This document shows, piece by piece, positions 9,452 to 17,654 of a stretch of DNA of 64,000 bases. The stretch is from positions 214,639-278,638 of the forward strand of contig DIOT01000056.1 of NCBI GenBank assembly GCA_002426195.1, read 5' to 3'. Origin of the DNA: Bacteroidales bacterium UBA5507 (GTDB taxonomy: Bacteria; Bacteroidota; Bacteroidia; Bacteroidales; Lentimicrobiaceae). Position 1 is the first letter of the stretch. Every line of letters starts with the position of its first letter. The position numbers and the translations under genes were made by a program. Below the pieces are notes generated by a model, which was given only the letters and a program-made list of their open reading frames with translations, was not told the origin of the DNA and searched no databases.

Positions 9452-9638
9452 CCCGCATTGATCGTGAGTTTTGGTAAACCCCAAAACTACATGATTGGAG
9501 CTGCCAGGGATGTCAAACTTCCAATGCTCCCAAAGGGAGACCGGCCGAAGCCGGTTAAGGCCTGTTTTTCATCCATTATCTGAGCTTTGCCCCAAAGTTG
9601 AAAATGTTGAGTTTACAAACGATTCGATTCAATGCGGG
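9452..9638 (-). ncRNA. ssrS: 6S RNA
   Basis: No protein fits this 187-base stretch between zapA and rny. Its ends pair: CCCGCATTGA (9452-9461) with TCAATGCGGG (9629-9638), extended by TCG/CGA across one bulged base, giving a closing stem of about 13 bp. On the minus strand the stem is followed by TTTTTTTTG (9442-9450), a terminator tail. The middle holds two tight hairpins, CCGGCTTCGGCCGG and CTCCCTTTGGGAG, with less-paired arms between, which resembles the long rod with a central bubble typical of 6S RNA. Size and the zapA-ssrS neighbourhood (also seen in proteobacteria) support the call. 6S RNA binds housekeeping RNA polymerase and mimics an open promoter. I have no covariance score, so the assignment rests on structure, size and context. 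Confidence 0.85.
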
Positions 9639-9691
9639 ATATCTTAATACTTTTCAAAGAACTAATGCTTAAACTTTATTTAAAATGACTG

Positions 9692-9979
9692 TTAGTCCAA
9701 ATGGTCCGATAATACCTTGTCAATCTCTGCTAATTTATCAAGCATTTCGTTGTCGCGGTATTTTAATTGATCTTCCAGTGAATGGGCACTAACTGAAAAC
9801 TGAAGTGCAACCATTGCAAGTAAATCTTGCTTGTCTTTATACTGGAAGTACTTAGCATAATTTTCAATTTGATCTTCAATCGCTTTGGTAGCTTTTCGCA
9901 AACCCTCTTCCTCACTACGAGCTATTTTTAACTTGTATGGTCGGTCTGCTATTACTACTGTGATTGAAAGTTCATCCAT
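9692..9979 (-). CDS. zapA: Cell division protein ZapA
   Basis: Cytoplasmic FtsZ-ring-associated protein of 95 aa that cross-links FtsZ filaments. The N-terminus (ELSITVVIADRPYKLKIA) is the ZapA beta strand region, followed by helices containing LAMVALQFSV, as in the family. It follows a coiled-coil gene by 15 bases and precedes the 6S RNA, so one transcript may carry both, with 6S RNA released by processing or made from its own start. Confidence 0.93.
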   Translation of the reverse strand: MDELSITVVIADRPYKLKIARSEEEGLRKATKAIEDQIENYAKYFQYKDKQDLLAMVALQFSVSAHSLEDQLKYRDNEMLDKLAEIDKVLSDHLD

Positions 9980-9994
9980 TACTCAACTAACAGT

Positions 9995-10282
9995 TTATTT
10001 ATTTAAAAGTCTCACACAATTGTCGATTTCCCGCAAGAGTTCGTTAATTTTAAGTTTAACTTCTGTCTTACTTTCCTCTTTACTCAAAGATTTAGCTAAT
10101 TTTAGTATTCTAATCTTCTCCTGTTGCTGGTCAATTCTTAGCTCCAGGTTTATGCTTTTATTCTTGTACTCTTCAATTCGCTCCTTTAATTCACGGTTTT
10201 CATTTTGAAGTCGGGCTACCAGACCAATCAATTTACGCACCTTATATTCTATACCACTTATAAGAGTACCCGGACTTTCCAT
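9995..10282 (-). CDS. Small coiled-coil protein upstream of zapA
   Basis: A 95-aa protein, almost entirely charged heptad-like helix (for example RLQNENRELKERIEEY at about 24-39). It has no signal peptide or membrane helix. Bacteroidota commonly encode such a protein immediately before zapA, and it may play a ZapB-like part at the division septum, but similarity to E. coli ZapB is only in composition and coiled-coil character. The gap to zapA is 15 bases, indicating an operon, and a clear -7 promoter box lies 20 bases upstream. Function is inferred from context only. Confidence 0.75.
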   Translation of the reverse strand: MESPGTLISGIEYKVRKLIGLVARLQNENRELKERIEEYKNKSINLELRIDQQQEKIRILKLAKSLSKEESKTEVKLKINELLREIDNCVRLLNK

Positions 10283-10302
10283 GAATACTTAATTATATGT
10301 TG

Positions 10303-10310
10303 CAAAGGTA
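10303..10310 (-). promoter_or_regulatory. Promoter of the coiled-coil/zapA operon
   Basis: On the minus strand this reads TACCTTTG, an exact Bacteroidota -7 box. A TTG lies 20 bases further upstream, close to the TTG-N19-TAnnTTTG consensus. The ATG of the first gene is 20 bases downstream. Confidence 0.65.
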
Positions 10311-10423
10311 TGCTAAACTTTGCAATTTGCCAAAAGCCTTTAAAAATCGATTCCTTATTCAAATATACTAAAATAACGCTCGATTTGAAAGTATATTTTT
10401 ACTTTTAAGTCAAATTTCTATCC

Positions 10424-11704
10424 ATGACAGAGGACTTTCTACATTACTTGTGGCAGAATAAGCTATTCGCTGATACTCTGACAACTACACTAGGTGAACA
10501 AATTGAAATAATTCATACCGGATATCATAATTTCAATGCAGGACCTGACTTTTCTGATGCCCGTTTAGTTATTTCCAATACAAAATGGGCCGGGAATATT
10601 GAAATTCACTTAAACGCCTCAGATTGGTTTAAGCATGGCCATCACCATGATGAAGCATACAATAATGTTGTCCTCCATGTTGTTTACAACAACGATATAG
10701 AACAGCATATGTCGGGAATGCCAGTTTGTGAACTTAAAGGGAAGGTTAATCTTAAGTTATATGAAGCCTATGAAAGCTTCCTCTCCAAAAAGGAATTCGT
10801 ACCCTGTTTTAATGATCTGACAACTATATCAGAAATAGATCTTACACTCTGGCTCGAAAGAATGCTCATTGAGAAACTTCAAAGCAAGTCAGATTTCATA
10901 AATGATGCACTAAAAAGATCTCAGAACGACTGGGGAGAGGCTTTTTACCAAGTCCTGGCACGAAGTTTTGGATTCAAGGTAAACAGTCTGCCATTTGAAA
11001 TGCTATCACGAAATCTACCTTTAAGAATACTGGCTAAACACAGTGATAGTTTATTTCAGACTGAAGCACTACTTTTCGGTCAGGCAGGATTACTTTCGCA
11101 AGAACTTCTCGACCCATACTCGCAATCGCTTTTCAATGAGTATATCTTTCTTCGGAAGAAGTATCAACTTGCTCCAATCTCAAAATCTTTATGGAAGTTT
11201 TTAAGAATGCGCCCGGTTAATTTCCCGACAATTCGACTGGCTCAACTTGCAGCTGTTATTCAATCCACATCCGGTAATCTCTTTAAAATTCTCTCTTTGC
11301 CTTCTGTTGATAAAATGCTTGAGTTATTTGATGTATCAGCATCTGATTACTGGCACACCCATTATGTGTTTGATGTTGAATCACCTTCAAAAAGTGGCCA
11401 TTTGGGATTAAAGGCTTCTTATCTGTTGATTGTCAATGCGGTTCTTCCATTTATGTTTGTGTATGGGAGTTCATGTGGTAATGATGACTTATGTCATAAA
11501 GCATTGAGCTTTCTTGACCAAATACCTGGTGAGGAGAACTCTGTAATTTCTAAATGGGAACAGGCTGGTATTCATGCTCCTACTGCTTCTAAAAGTCAAG
11601 CATTAATGGAACTAAAATCATCATATTGTGATAATAAGAAATGCCTTCATTGCAGAATCGGAAACTTAATTATCAGGAAGCCTGAATTTCTTAACCCTAT
11701 GTAA
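10424..11704 (+). CDS. DUF2851 family protein
   Basis: Uncharacterised cytoplasmic protein of 426 aa. The start MTEDFLHYLWQNKLF and the segment YHNFNAGPDFSDARL followed by WAGNIEIHLNASDW and HHHDEAYNNVVLHVVY are the hallmarks of DUF2851, a family largely confined to Bacteroidota and relatives. The conserved acidic and histidine residues resemble a nuclease-like core, but no activity is established. The C-terminus ends with a CxxxxCxxC cluster (CDNKKCLHC) that may bind a metal. It stands alone between divergent and following genes. Confidence 0.85.
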   Translation: MTEDFLHYLWQNKLFADTLTTTLGEQIEIIHTGYHNFNAGPDFSDARLVISNTKWAGNIEIHLNASDWFKHGHHHDEAYNNVVLHVVYNNDIEQHMSGMPVCELKGKVNLKLYEAYESFLSKKEFVPCFNDLTTISEIDLTLWLERMLIEKLQSKSDFINDALKRSQNDWGEAFYQVLARSFGFKVNSLPFEMLSRNLPLRILAKHSDSLFQTEALLFGQAGLLSQELLDPYSQSLFNEYIFLRKKYQLAPISKSLWKFLRMRPVNFPTIRLAQLAAVIQSTSGNLFKILSLPSVDKMLELFDVSASDYWHTHYVFDVESPSKSGHLGLKASYLLIVNAVLPFMFVYGSSCGNDDLCHKALSFLDQIPGEENSVISKWEQAGIHAPTASKSQALMELKSSYCDNKKCLHCRIGNLIIRKPEFLNPM

Positions 11705-11791
11705 TTACTGTTCCAAAAAATATTTTGTATTCATCTTTATTTTCTTAATATTGCATCAACTTAAATAATTGATCACTCAAAAATACTGCTG

Positions 11792-13630
11792 ATGGGAGAT
11801 AACACTGAGAATTGGGGATCACGAGTGGGATTAGTTCTTGCTATGGCCGGTAATGCTGTCGGATTTGGAAACTTTCTCAGATTCCCGGTTCAGGCAGTAC
11901 AGAATGGTGGAGGCGCATTTATCATACCTTATTTGGTATCTTTCCTTGTCATGGGAATTCCTCTCCTTTTTATTGAATGGTCTACCGGTAGATTTGGTGG
12001 TAAATCGGGTAATCATTCAACACCCTTTATCCTCCATACAATGGACAAGAGATGGATCTGGAAGTATGTTGGAGTGTTCGGAATATTTTCCAATATCGCT
12101 ATTGCATCTTACTATTGCTATATGGAGAGTTGGACAATGTCATATATGTATCACTCATTGGCTGGTACATTCAACTCGATGAACCAAACACAGGTGGCGC
12201 TGTTTTTTAGCGATTATCTTGATGTCACAACATCAACAACCGGTATTCCATATGAAGCACTCGTATTTTTTGTATTCTGCCTCGCACTGAACACATATAT
12301 CCTAAGCCGGGGACTCAGTCAGGGTGTTGAAACTGTTGCAAAAATTGGAGTCCCATTGTTAATATTCTTCGGCATCTTCTTGGCAATTAAAGGGATTACA
12401 TTAAAAGCAGGAAGCCAGGGGGCAGTATTTGATGGAACAGTAGGATTGAATTTCTTATGGACTCCTGATTTTTCATCACTATCCAATCCTAAAGTCTGGT
12501 TGGCCGCTGCAGGTCAAATATTCTTCACTTTATCCGTTGGTATGGGTTCTATTCAATGTTATGCTTCATTTGTTCGTAAAAATCAGGATGTGGCTTTAAA
12601 TGCATTGTCTGCAGGATGGATGAATGAATTTGTTGAAATAGTCCTGGGAAGTGCTATAATAATTCCTATTGCAATTGGTTATTTGGGGATTGACAATGTT
12701 ATTGAACTTACTCAGATTGGGGGATTAGGTCTTGGATTCAGAACAATGCCATTCTTGTTTGAACAATGGGGACCAATAATTTCTGCAATAGCAGGATTTG
12801 CCTTTTTCGGAATGTTGTTTTTTGCTGGTATAACATCATCTCTTGCTATGGGAACTCCAGGTATTAGTTTTCTTATGGATGAGTTCAACTGGAAGAGAAA
12901 AAATGCAGCCCTGGCATTTGGTGTAATTACATTATTACTTGGACTTCCTACCATTTTCTTTTTTAATTATGGAGTATTTGATGAATATGACTACTGGGCA
13001 GGAACCGTGGCTTTGGTTGTCTTTGCGCTGTTTGAGGCAGTTCTTTTTGCATGGGTTTTTGGAATGAAGAAAGGTTGGCAGGAAATTACATCAGGTGCTG
13101 ATATTAAAGTCCCCATAATCTACAAGTATATCATTAAGTATGTAACTCCTGTTACACTGATTATTGTCTTTTTTGGAGCCTTGCTTAGACCCGTTGATGA
13201 TAACTGGAGCTTGATAAGTTTTAAAGGATGGCCCTTGCATAATGAGAGTATAATAGGTCAATTGAGACATCAGGGCATTGGGCCGAATGATAAATGGTTT
13301 GCTGAAAATTTTTACTCGGAAAATACCGGATTAGTAGACTCTGTTTACCAAAACAGTTCTTCAAAAAGAACATCTGTGATTGTAAAAGGCACTACTCCCG
13401 AAGGAAAAGTGCAATCTAAAACATATATCCTGAATAATAAAACTCATGTCTTGACTGTATCAAAGGGCGATGAGGTCAAAGCTGGAGATGTTATATACAC
13501 AGGCAAAGTAATAAACAAAGTGTTTTATATTGATATGGCCAGGGCTTTGCTAGTTGGTTTGTTTATTTTTATTGCAATATTGGTCCTGGCAGCATTCAGA
13601 AAGAGAAGAAAGGAGGGTATGGTTATATGA
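11792..13630 (+). CDS. LeuT-type sodium-dependent (NSS/SNF) transporter
   Basis: Inner-membrane Na+-coupled symporter of 612 aa, probably for amino acids. The N-terminus is strikingly close to Aquifex LeuT: RVGLVLAMAGNAVGFGNFLR, then FPVQAVQNGGGAFIIPY and LFIEWSTGR, covering TM1/TM2 and the first Na+ site. About 11-12 membrane helices are visible. It is about 100 residues longer than LeuT because an extracytoplasmic segment (about 470-575) sits before the last helix. That insert contains VSKGDEVKAGDVIYTG, a pattern like biotinyl/lipoyl-type beta barrels. The stop overlaps the start of a MetS-like small protein (ATGA), indicating a two-component transporter. Substrate cannot be read from sequence. 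Confidence 0.9.
   Translation: MGDNTENWGSRVGLVLAMAGNAVGFGNFLRFPVQAVQNGGGAFIIPYLVSFLVMGIPLLFIEWSTGRFGGKSGNHSTPFILHTMDKRWIWKYVGVFGIFSNIAIASYYCYMESWTMSYMYHSLAGTFNSMNQTQVALFFSDYLDVTTSTTGIPYEALVFFVFCLALNTYILSRGLSQGVETVAKIGVPLLIFFGIFLAIKGITLKAGSQGAVFDGTVGLNFLWTPDFSSLSNPKVWLAAAGQIFFTLSVGMGSIQCYASFVRKNQDVALNALSAGWMNEFVEIVLGSAIIIPIAIGYLGIDNVIELTQIGGLGLGFRTMPFLFEQWGPIISAIAGFAFFGMLFFAGITSSLAMGTPGISFLMDEFNWKRKNAALAFGVITLLLGLPTIFFFNYGVFDEYDYWAGTVALVVFALFEAVLFAWVFGMKKGWQEITSGADIKVPIIYKYIIKYVTPVTLIIVFFGALLRPVDDNWSLISFKGWPLHNESIIGQLRHQGIGPNDKWFAENFYSENTGLVDSVYQNSSSKRTSVIVKGTTPEGKVQSKTYILNNKTHVLTVSKGDEVKAGDVIYTGKVINKVFYIDMARALLVGLFIFIAILVLAAFRKRRKEGMVI
13609..13617 (+). promoter_or_regulatory. Strong Shine-Dalgarno for the MetS-like gene
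   Basis: AAAGGAGGG ends 9 bases before the ATG at 13627 and lies inside the 3' end of the transporter gene. Strong Shine-Dalgarno sequences are rare in this window, so this one supports the small gene being real and well translated. Confidence 0.7.
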
Positions 13631-13761
13631 ACACCGGTGCTATAATTATGATGATTACCGTTGAATCGATAGCTATTGCATTAACAGGTTACTTTTTTTA
13701 TAAAGTTTTAGTAACCAAACCTCATAATGAGGATGAAATGGATGATAATACAGAATCGTGA
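13627..13761 (+). CDS. MetS-like small subunit of the NSS transporter
   Basis: A 44-aa single-span membrane protein: a short N-terminus, one hydrophobic helix (about 5-28, GAIIMMITVESIAIALTGYF), a basic turn, and an acidic tail. This matches the MetS-type small partners of NSS transporters (PF16951 family, known from the Corynebacterium MetPS methionine/alanine importer). Its ATG overlaps the transporter stop by four bases, and its own stop (13759-13761) overlaps the GTG start of the next gene, so the three are translationally coupled. It is too short for most gene callers. Confidence 0.8.
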   Translation: MNTGAIIMMITVESIAIALTGYFFYKVLVTKPHNEDEMDDNTES

Positions 13762-14687
13762 AAAACAAGATCAAGGACTTTTTTAGTTTTTCAAAGTCCG
13801 AAAGAAATGGTATTATCATTTTACTCTCTCTGACTATCTTTTTAGCCATAGTGTCACATTTGCTTGAAAAGAGTCGCTCTGACGAATTTGACAAAGATGC
13901 TCTTTTTGAAGCTGATGTTAAAGAATTTTTGAGTGGTCTTAATGTCTCTTCTGAAAACAAGGGATCCAATACAATTGGGAACGCTGGATTTGATTATAAA
14001 TCTTCAGTTCCAGGAAACCGCAGGTATACCCCTTTCCCATTTGATCCAAATACTCTCGAACTTAAGGGTTGGGTTAAGATGGGATTTTCTGAGAAACAAG
14101 CAAATGTTATACTAAAGTACAGGGAAAAGGGTGGTAGATTTTATAGAAGAGAAGATTTTAAGAAATTATTCATTATAGATAAACAAACATACTCAATATT
14201 TGAATCTTACATCACTATTCCAACATCGTTTACAGAAGGAAGCAAAAAAGTAGTAGAAGACATATCACACAATGAATCATCTCTCCATCGCGAATCAATT
14301 GAGATTAATGGTTCTGACTCTGCAGGCCTGACAAGAATATATGGAATCGGCCCGGTTTTAGCCTCAAGGATTATTAAGTATAGGGAAAAGCTCGGTGGCT
14401 TCTGTAAAAAGAGTCAATTAATGGAAGTATATGGTATTGATAGCGTAAGATTTAATCAGATTGAAAATCAAGTTGATATAGATACATCCGGAATAAAGCG
14501 TATTTTTATCAATAAAGTTTCCCTTAATGATTTGAGGAAATGCCCATACCTTGATTACTATATGGCAAAGAAGATTATAGATAAAAGGGTACAGAAAGGG
14601 AAATTTTACTCAATGGAGGAGATAAGTGCTCTTTTTAGTTCTAAGCCTGAAGTATATTCTAAAATCGCACCATATATTACTCTTTAA
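13758..14687 (+). CDS. Helix-hairpin-helix (ComEA-like) protein
   Basis: Membrane-anchored protein of 309 aa starting at a GTG that overlaps the stop of the MetS-like gene. A membrane helix lies at about 19-36 (GIIILLSLTIFLAIVSHLL). Three helix-hairpin-helix units follow: GFSEKQANVILKYREKGGRF at about 111-130, YGIGPVLASRIIKYREKLGG near 195, and a third around LDYYMAKKIIDKR. These resemble ComEA/PulK-type DNA-binding motifs, so it may bind DNA at the periplasmic face of the membrane, possibly in uptake. No other competence gene is nearby. Co-translation with a transporter pair is unexpected and may be incidental. Confidence 0.82.
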   Translation: MKNKIKDFFSFSKSERNGIIILLSLTIFLAIVSHLLEKSRSDEFDKDALFEADVKEFLSGLNVSSENKGSNTIGNAGFDYKSSVPGNRRYTPFPFDPNTLELKGWVKMGFSEKQANVILKYREKGGRFYRREDFKKLFIIDKQTYSIFESYITIPTSFTEGSKKVVEDISHNESSLHRESIEINGSDSAGLTRIYGIGPVLASRIIKYREKLGGFCKKSQLMEVYGIDSVRFNQIENQVDIDTSGIKRIFINKVSLNDLRKCPYLDYYMAKKIIDKRVQKGKFYSMEEISALFSSKPEVYSKIAPYITL

Positions 14688-14757
14688 CCGGTCGTGAAGA
14701 ATAATTTGTCCACCTAGGTGAGATAAGTCTTTGTGAGGGTTGTTCGTAGAACTATCC

Positions 14758-15459
14758 TTATGTGGCAGGGTCATTTGGTTTCGAAGTAAAGGTTGACGAA
14801 TAATGAGTGCCATTTTCTCCTGTTGTTGTGGTTGAGTCATCTTCATCATCTTCTTCTTCAGGCCATTCATAGACTTTTCTTTGAGGACCGACATCCCTGT
14901 ATCCAAAAGCCAGAATTATACCTGCTATTGTCCCCATCAAGTGGGATTCCCAGGATATCCTTTCTCCGGGTGAAAAACCGGGAAAAATTCCCCAAACAAA
15001 ACTCCCATAAAGGAATGTCACCAGTAAACTAAAAGCAATTAAACGCGGTTCCTTTCTTATGATACCTGATACCAAATGATATGCGGTCAGGGCATAGACA
15101 ACACCACTTGCACCAATGTGATATGAGTTTCCCCTGGCAAATAGCCATACCCATATACCAGTCAAAAGCCATGAGAAGATAAAAATTTGCCAGGCTTTAT
15201 TACGATAGTAATAAAAAAGTGCAGCACTTAATAAAAACAACGGTATCGAGTTTGAAATCAGATGTTTGTAGCTACCATGGAGTAAAGGAGCAAATAATAT
15301 CCCTTTGAGGCCTTCAACTTTAAGTGGTAGGAGTCCCATAAAGGATAAGGAAATACCCATCAATTCCTCAGCTAATTTTACAAGCCATAAAGCCGCAACT
15401 ATCCCTGCTGCGAGTAATGAAGATGATACGATTTGTTTTTTTTCCTGGTCAACTGACAT
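14758..15459 (-). CDS. Rhomboid family intramembrane serine protease
   Basis: Inner-membrane protease of 233 aa with about six helices. The catalytic serine motif is HIGASGVVYAL and the partner histidine lies in SWESHLMGTIAG in the last helix, so the dyad is intact. It also has the rhomboid HGSYKHLISNSIPLF segment in an early helix. An acidic, threonine-rich cytosolic tail ends the protein. It is 37 bases downstream of the DUF5777 gene on the same strand and could be the last gene of the cytochrome lipoprotein operon, though a functional link is not evident. Confidence 0.93.
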   Translation of the reverse strand: MSVDQEKKQIVSSSLLAAGIVAALWLVKLAEELMGISLSFMGLLPLKVEGLKGILFAPLLHGSYKHLISNSIPLFLLSAALFYYYRNKAWQIFIFSWLLTGIWVWLFARGNSYHIGASGVVYALTAYHLVSGIIRKEPRLIAFSLLVTFLYGSFVWGIFPGFSPGERISWESHLMGTIAGIILAFGYRDVGPQRKVYEWPEEEDDEDDSTTTTGENGTHYSSTFTSKPNDPAT

Positions 15460-15496
15460 TATTGATTAGTTTGAAGATAGTAGCTGGTGTTTCCTA

Positions 15497-16396
15497 CTAC
15501 TCAATAAACTCTTTAGGTTTTTTAATTGTGAATACCCTGCTAATATTAAATCCAAAATAAATATCACCGTTGTCCCATTTGCCCATTGTTTCGGTAATAA
15601 ACGCTCTTTCAAACATTGGTTGTGCATTAGTAAAATGTAACTGGAAAACGTGTCCACCTGTTTCAATATCAACTCCCACAGCCAAAGGATTCTCAAAATT
15701 ATCTGCTACATATCCAGGTAAATTGTGGAAGTATTCCATGTTTATGCTCAGTCTTTTTGTGATTTTATAACGCCCACTGATTCCTATAGCAAAGTTATCA
15801 TTTGTTCCTTTCTCAACCACCAGATTTTTATGAATGTAACTCGGAGTCAATTGAACTGAAAAAGACTCAGAAAACTTTCTAGCTATAAGTAACTGATTGA
15901 CAAAGGAAAGCCGGGATGAAAAATAATTTGATCTTTCGGTATCCTGCCACTTTAACGAGAATAGGTCGGAAGAGGAAAATAAACTTACCGATAGTGGCAT
16001 GTTTCTTACTCCTGTGCTTTGTCGAAGCAACTTTACTTTTAGAAATCCATCAAATGTTTTCTGATAAGTACTACGACCTATGCCTACACTTAATCTGTCA
16101 TTTATACCGTATTCAAGCCCAAGTCTTATTGTTGCCTGGTCAAGTCCAAAGAAATCGTATGCTCCCTGATTAAGCCTCCCAAAATGGTGTGATATTGTAA
16201 ATAGCAATACTCCATTAGCCGGATTTTCAATTGAATGTCCTGACACAACTCTGGTTGTTTTAAAGGTGGCAGTTGCATAATCAGTAGTTGGTTCTTCTTC
16301 TCCAAATAGATCCATAAGGTCTTCCTGCCCAAATAGAAGGTTAGATGAAAAAAGAAAAACCACCAGAAGCCATAAAGTGTTGTGTGTTTTTTTCAT
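15497..16396 (-). CDS. DUF5777 family outer-membrane beta-barrel protein
   Basis: Predicted secreted protein of 299 aa with a signal peptide (cleavage near LLFGQED, about residue 24). The mature part has alternating beta strands typical of a small outer-membrane barrel, with the DUF5777 signature region NGVLLFTISHHFGRLNQG and repeated strands such as RLGLEYGINDRLSVGIGR. Function is unknown. It lies only 3 bases after a cytochrome-type lipoprotein gene, with a second such gene before that, so the three are almost certainly one operon. The pairing suggests a barrel working with heme lipoproteins at the cell surface, which is an inference from order alone. Confidence 0.82.
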   Translation of the reverse strand: MKKTHNTLWLLVVFLFSSNLLFGQEDLMDLFGEEEPTTDYATATFKTTRVVSGHSIENPANGVLLFTISHHFGRLNQGAYDFFGLDQATIRLGLEYGINDRLSVGIGRSTYQKTFDGFLKVKLLRQSTGVRNMPLSVSLFSSSDLFSLKWQDTERSNYFSSRLSFVNQLLIARKFSESFSVQLTPSYIHKNLVVEKGTNDNFAIGISGRYKITKRLSINMEYFHNLPGYVADNFENPLAVGVDIETGGHVFQLHFTNAQPMFERAFITETMGKWDNGDIYFGFNISRVFTIKKPKEFIE

Positions 16397-16399
16397 GTT

Positions 16400-16777
16400 T
16401 TAGTTATTAGGGGCACCTGCATTTATCCAGGCATTAATTTTAGAAAGTTCACAGGCAGGCAATTTTTGTGCATTCTGAGGCATTGGACTTGCTCCGGGCT
16501 CATGATTCACAGCTTTGCGAAATATTCCGCTTTGAATGTGAGGTAGTAATGCCTGATAACTATCAGTTATAACACCCCCGGAAGCAATTGATGAACTGTG
16601 GCATTGATTACAGTTTGAAGTCAGAATTGGTTGTATTGTTCCCGAGAATGTTATATTGGAAGTATCACAAACGCCTCCTCCTGTTCCCGGATATAACTCT
16701 TCTTCACTATCATAATAGCATGACGTAAAAACTGTGGTGAGACACACTAACCATAAACCTAAAGTCATTATTCTCAT
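16400..16777 (-). CDS. Monoheme c-type cytochrome-like lipoprotein
   Basis: A 125-aa lipoprotein with a lipobox ending at Cys (FTSCYYD, near residue 20). It carries one CxxCH heme-binding motif (NCNQCHSS) and a downstream methionine in SPMPQNAQKLP that is a candidate axial ligand. The whole mature domain aligns closely with the second half of the upstream neighbour, both containing a TFSG-IQP start and an INAW/IRKW-NPNN-like end, so the two genes share a duplicated unit. Likely function is electron transfer at the envelope; partners and redox potential are unknown. Confidence 0.82.
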   Translation of the reverse strand: MRIMTLGLWLVCLTTVFTSCYYDSEEELYPGTGGGVCDTSNITFSGTIQPILTSNCNQCHSSSIASGGVITDSYQALLPHIQSGIFRKAVNHEPGASPMPQNAQKLPACELSKINAWINAGAPNN

Positions 16778-16788
16778 TTTCAGAAATT

Positions 16789-17499
16789 TTAATTGTTAGG
16801 ATTCCCTGATTCAATCCACTTTCTTATTTGTGAAATATTGCACTCCTGAAGTTTATTACCATTAAATGGCATGGGGGTGAAACCAGGTTCATGTGACACT
16901 GTTCCTAATAACCTTCCATCTTCAGCGACTAAGGCAACTGATTCATAAGTATCCAGACGCACATTTCCATTTGCTGTATTGGCGTTATGACAACCAACAC
17001 AGTACAAGTTGAGAAGTGGCTGAATAGATCCGGAAAAAGTAAAATTTGTTGTATCACATTCACTGCATTCATTGTTTTTTGCACCCTGATTAATCCAATC
17101 TCTTATTGATGCGATTTGCTCAGTATTTAAAGGCGAAAAAGGAGGGGGTGGCATCCTGTCGTCGGGATCGTTATCAGTTATTCGCTCATAGATATCACTA
17201 TCAGCTGCATTTCCAGGACGAATTTCACCACTCGCCATAATGCTTTCGTAGGTTGAAAGATTTATCCCTTCCTGAGCAGTTATATTGTCATGGCATCCCG
17301 ACATAGCACAGCTCGACTGAAATATTGGTAGTACTTCATTTATAAAGTAAACTGAATCGGGATCGCATTCAACAATTGTGTTTGTGTCAGGAGGATTTGG
17401 ATCGACCGGAACAGGTTGGTCGGGTTCATGTTTGCAGGAGATTATAAATAAGCTAAATGCTATTAAAAGAAAATAGCTTGTGTGATGTAAAAATCTCAT
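16789..17499 (-). CDS. Two-domain c-type cytochrome-like lipoprotein
   Basis: A 236-aa lipoprotein with lipobox FIISCKHE (Cys about 22) and a proline-rich linker. It has two cytochrome-like domains. The first has the unusual spacing CAMSGCH (CX4CH) and the methionine context DDRMPPPPF. The second has a normal CVGCH motif with the methionine in TPMPFNGNKL. The second domain is a close relative of the single domain in the next gene, 11 bases downstream. Whether the CX4CH site takes a covalent heme is uncertain; this spacing is seen in some cytochrome-like families but is not the standard maturation motif. First gene of the run leading to the DUF5777 barrel. Confidence 0.82.
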   Translation of the reverse strand: MRFLHHTSYFLLIAFSLFIISCKHEPDQPVPVDPNPPDTNTIVECDPDSVYFINEVLPIFQSSCAMSGCHDNITAQEGINLSTYESIMASGEIRPGNAADSDIYERITDNDPDDRMPPPPFSPLNTEQIASIRDWINQGAKNNECSECDTTNFTFSGSIQPLLNLYCVGCHNANTANGNVRLDTYESVALVAEDGRLLGTVSHEPGFTPMPFNGNKLQECNISQIRKWIESGNPNN

Positions 17500-17613
17500 T
17501 TTCAGGTAAGAATAAAGATTACATTGTTGTTTTTATTTATTTGCTTGCTGCTAAAAAATGTTAAGAACCTAATAATAAATTCTCTAATTTAACCTTAATA
17601 AATCATTTAGGCT

Positions 17614-17621
17614 TAATTTTG
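17614..17621 (+). promoter_or_regulatory. -7 box for the S41 protease gene
   Basis: TAATTTTG matches TAnnTTTG, 33 bases before the ATG at 17655. No TTG at the -33 position is apparent. Confidence 0.45.
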
Positions 17622-17654
17622 TTTGCAATAACACTAAGAAAAAAGAAAACAATC

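Noticed and set aside
13758..14687. HhH protein as part of a competence (com) cluster
   Set aside because: No comEC, comF or pilus gene is in the neighbourhood, so the ComEA-like role is left as a possibility only.
14711..14720. Perfect palindrome CACCTAGGTG between the HhH and rhomboid genes
   Set aside because: Too short, has no T-run and occurs once, so it may be chance.
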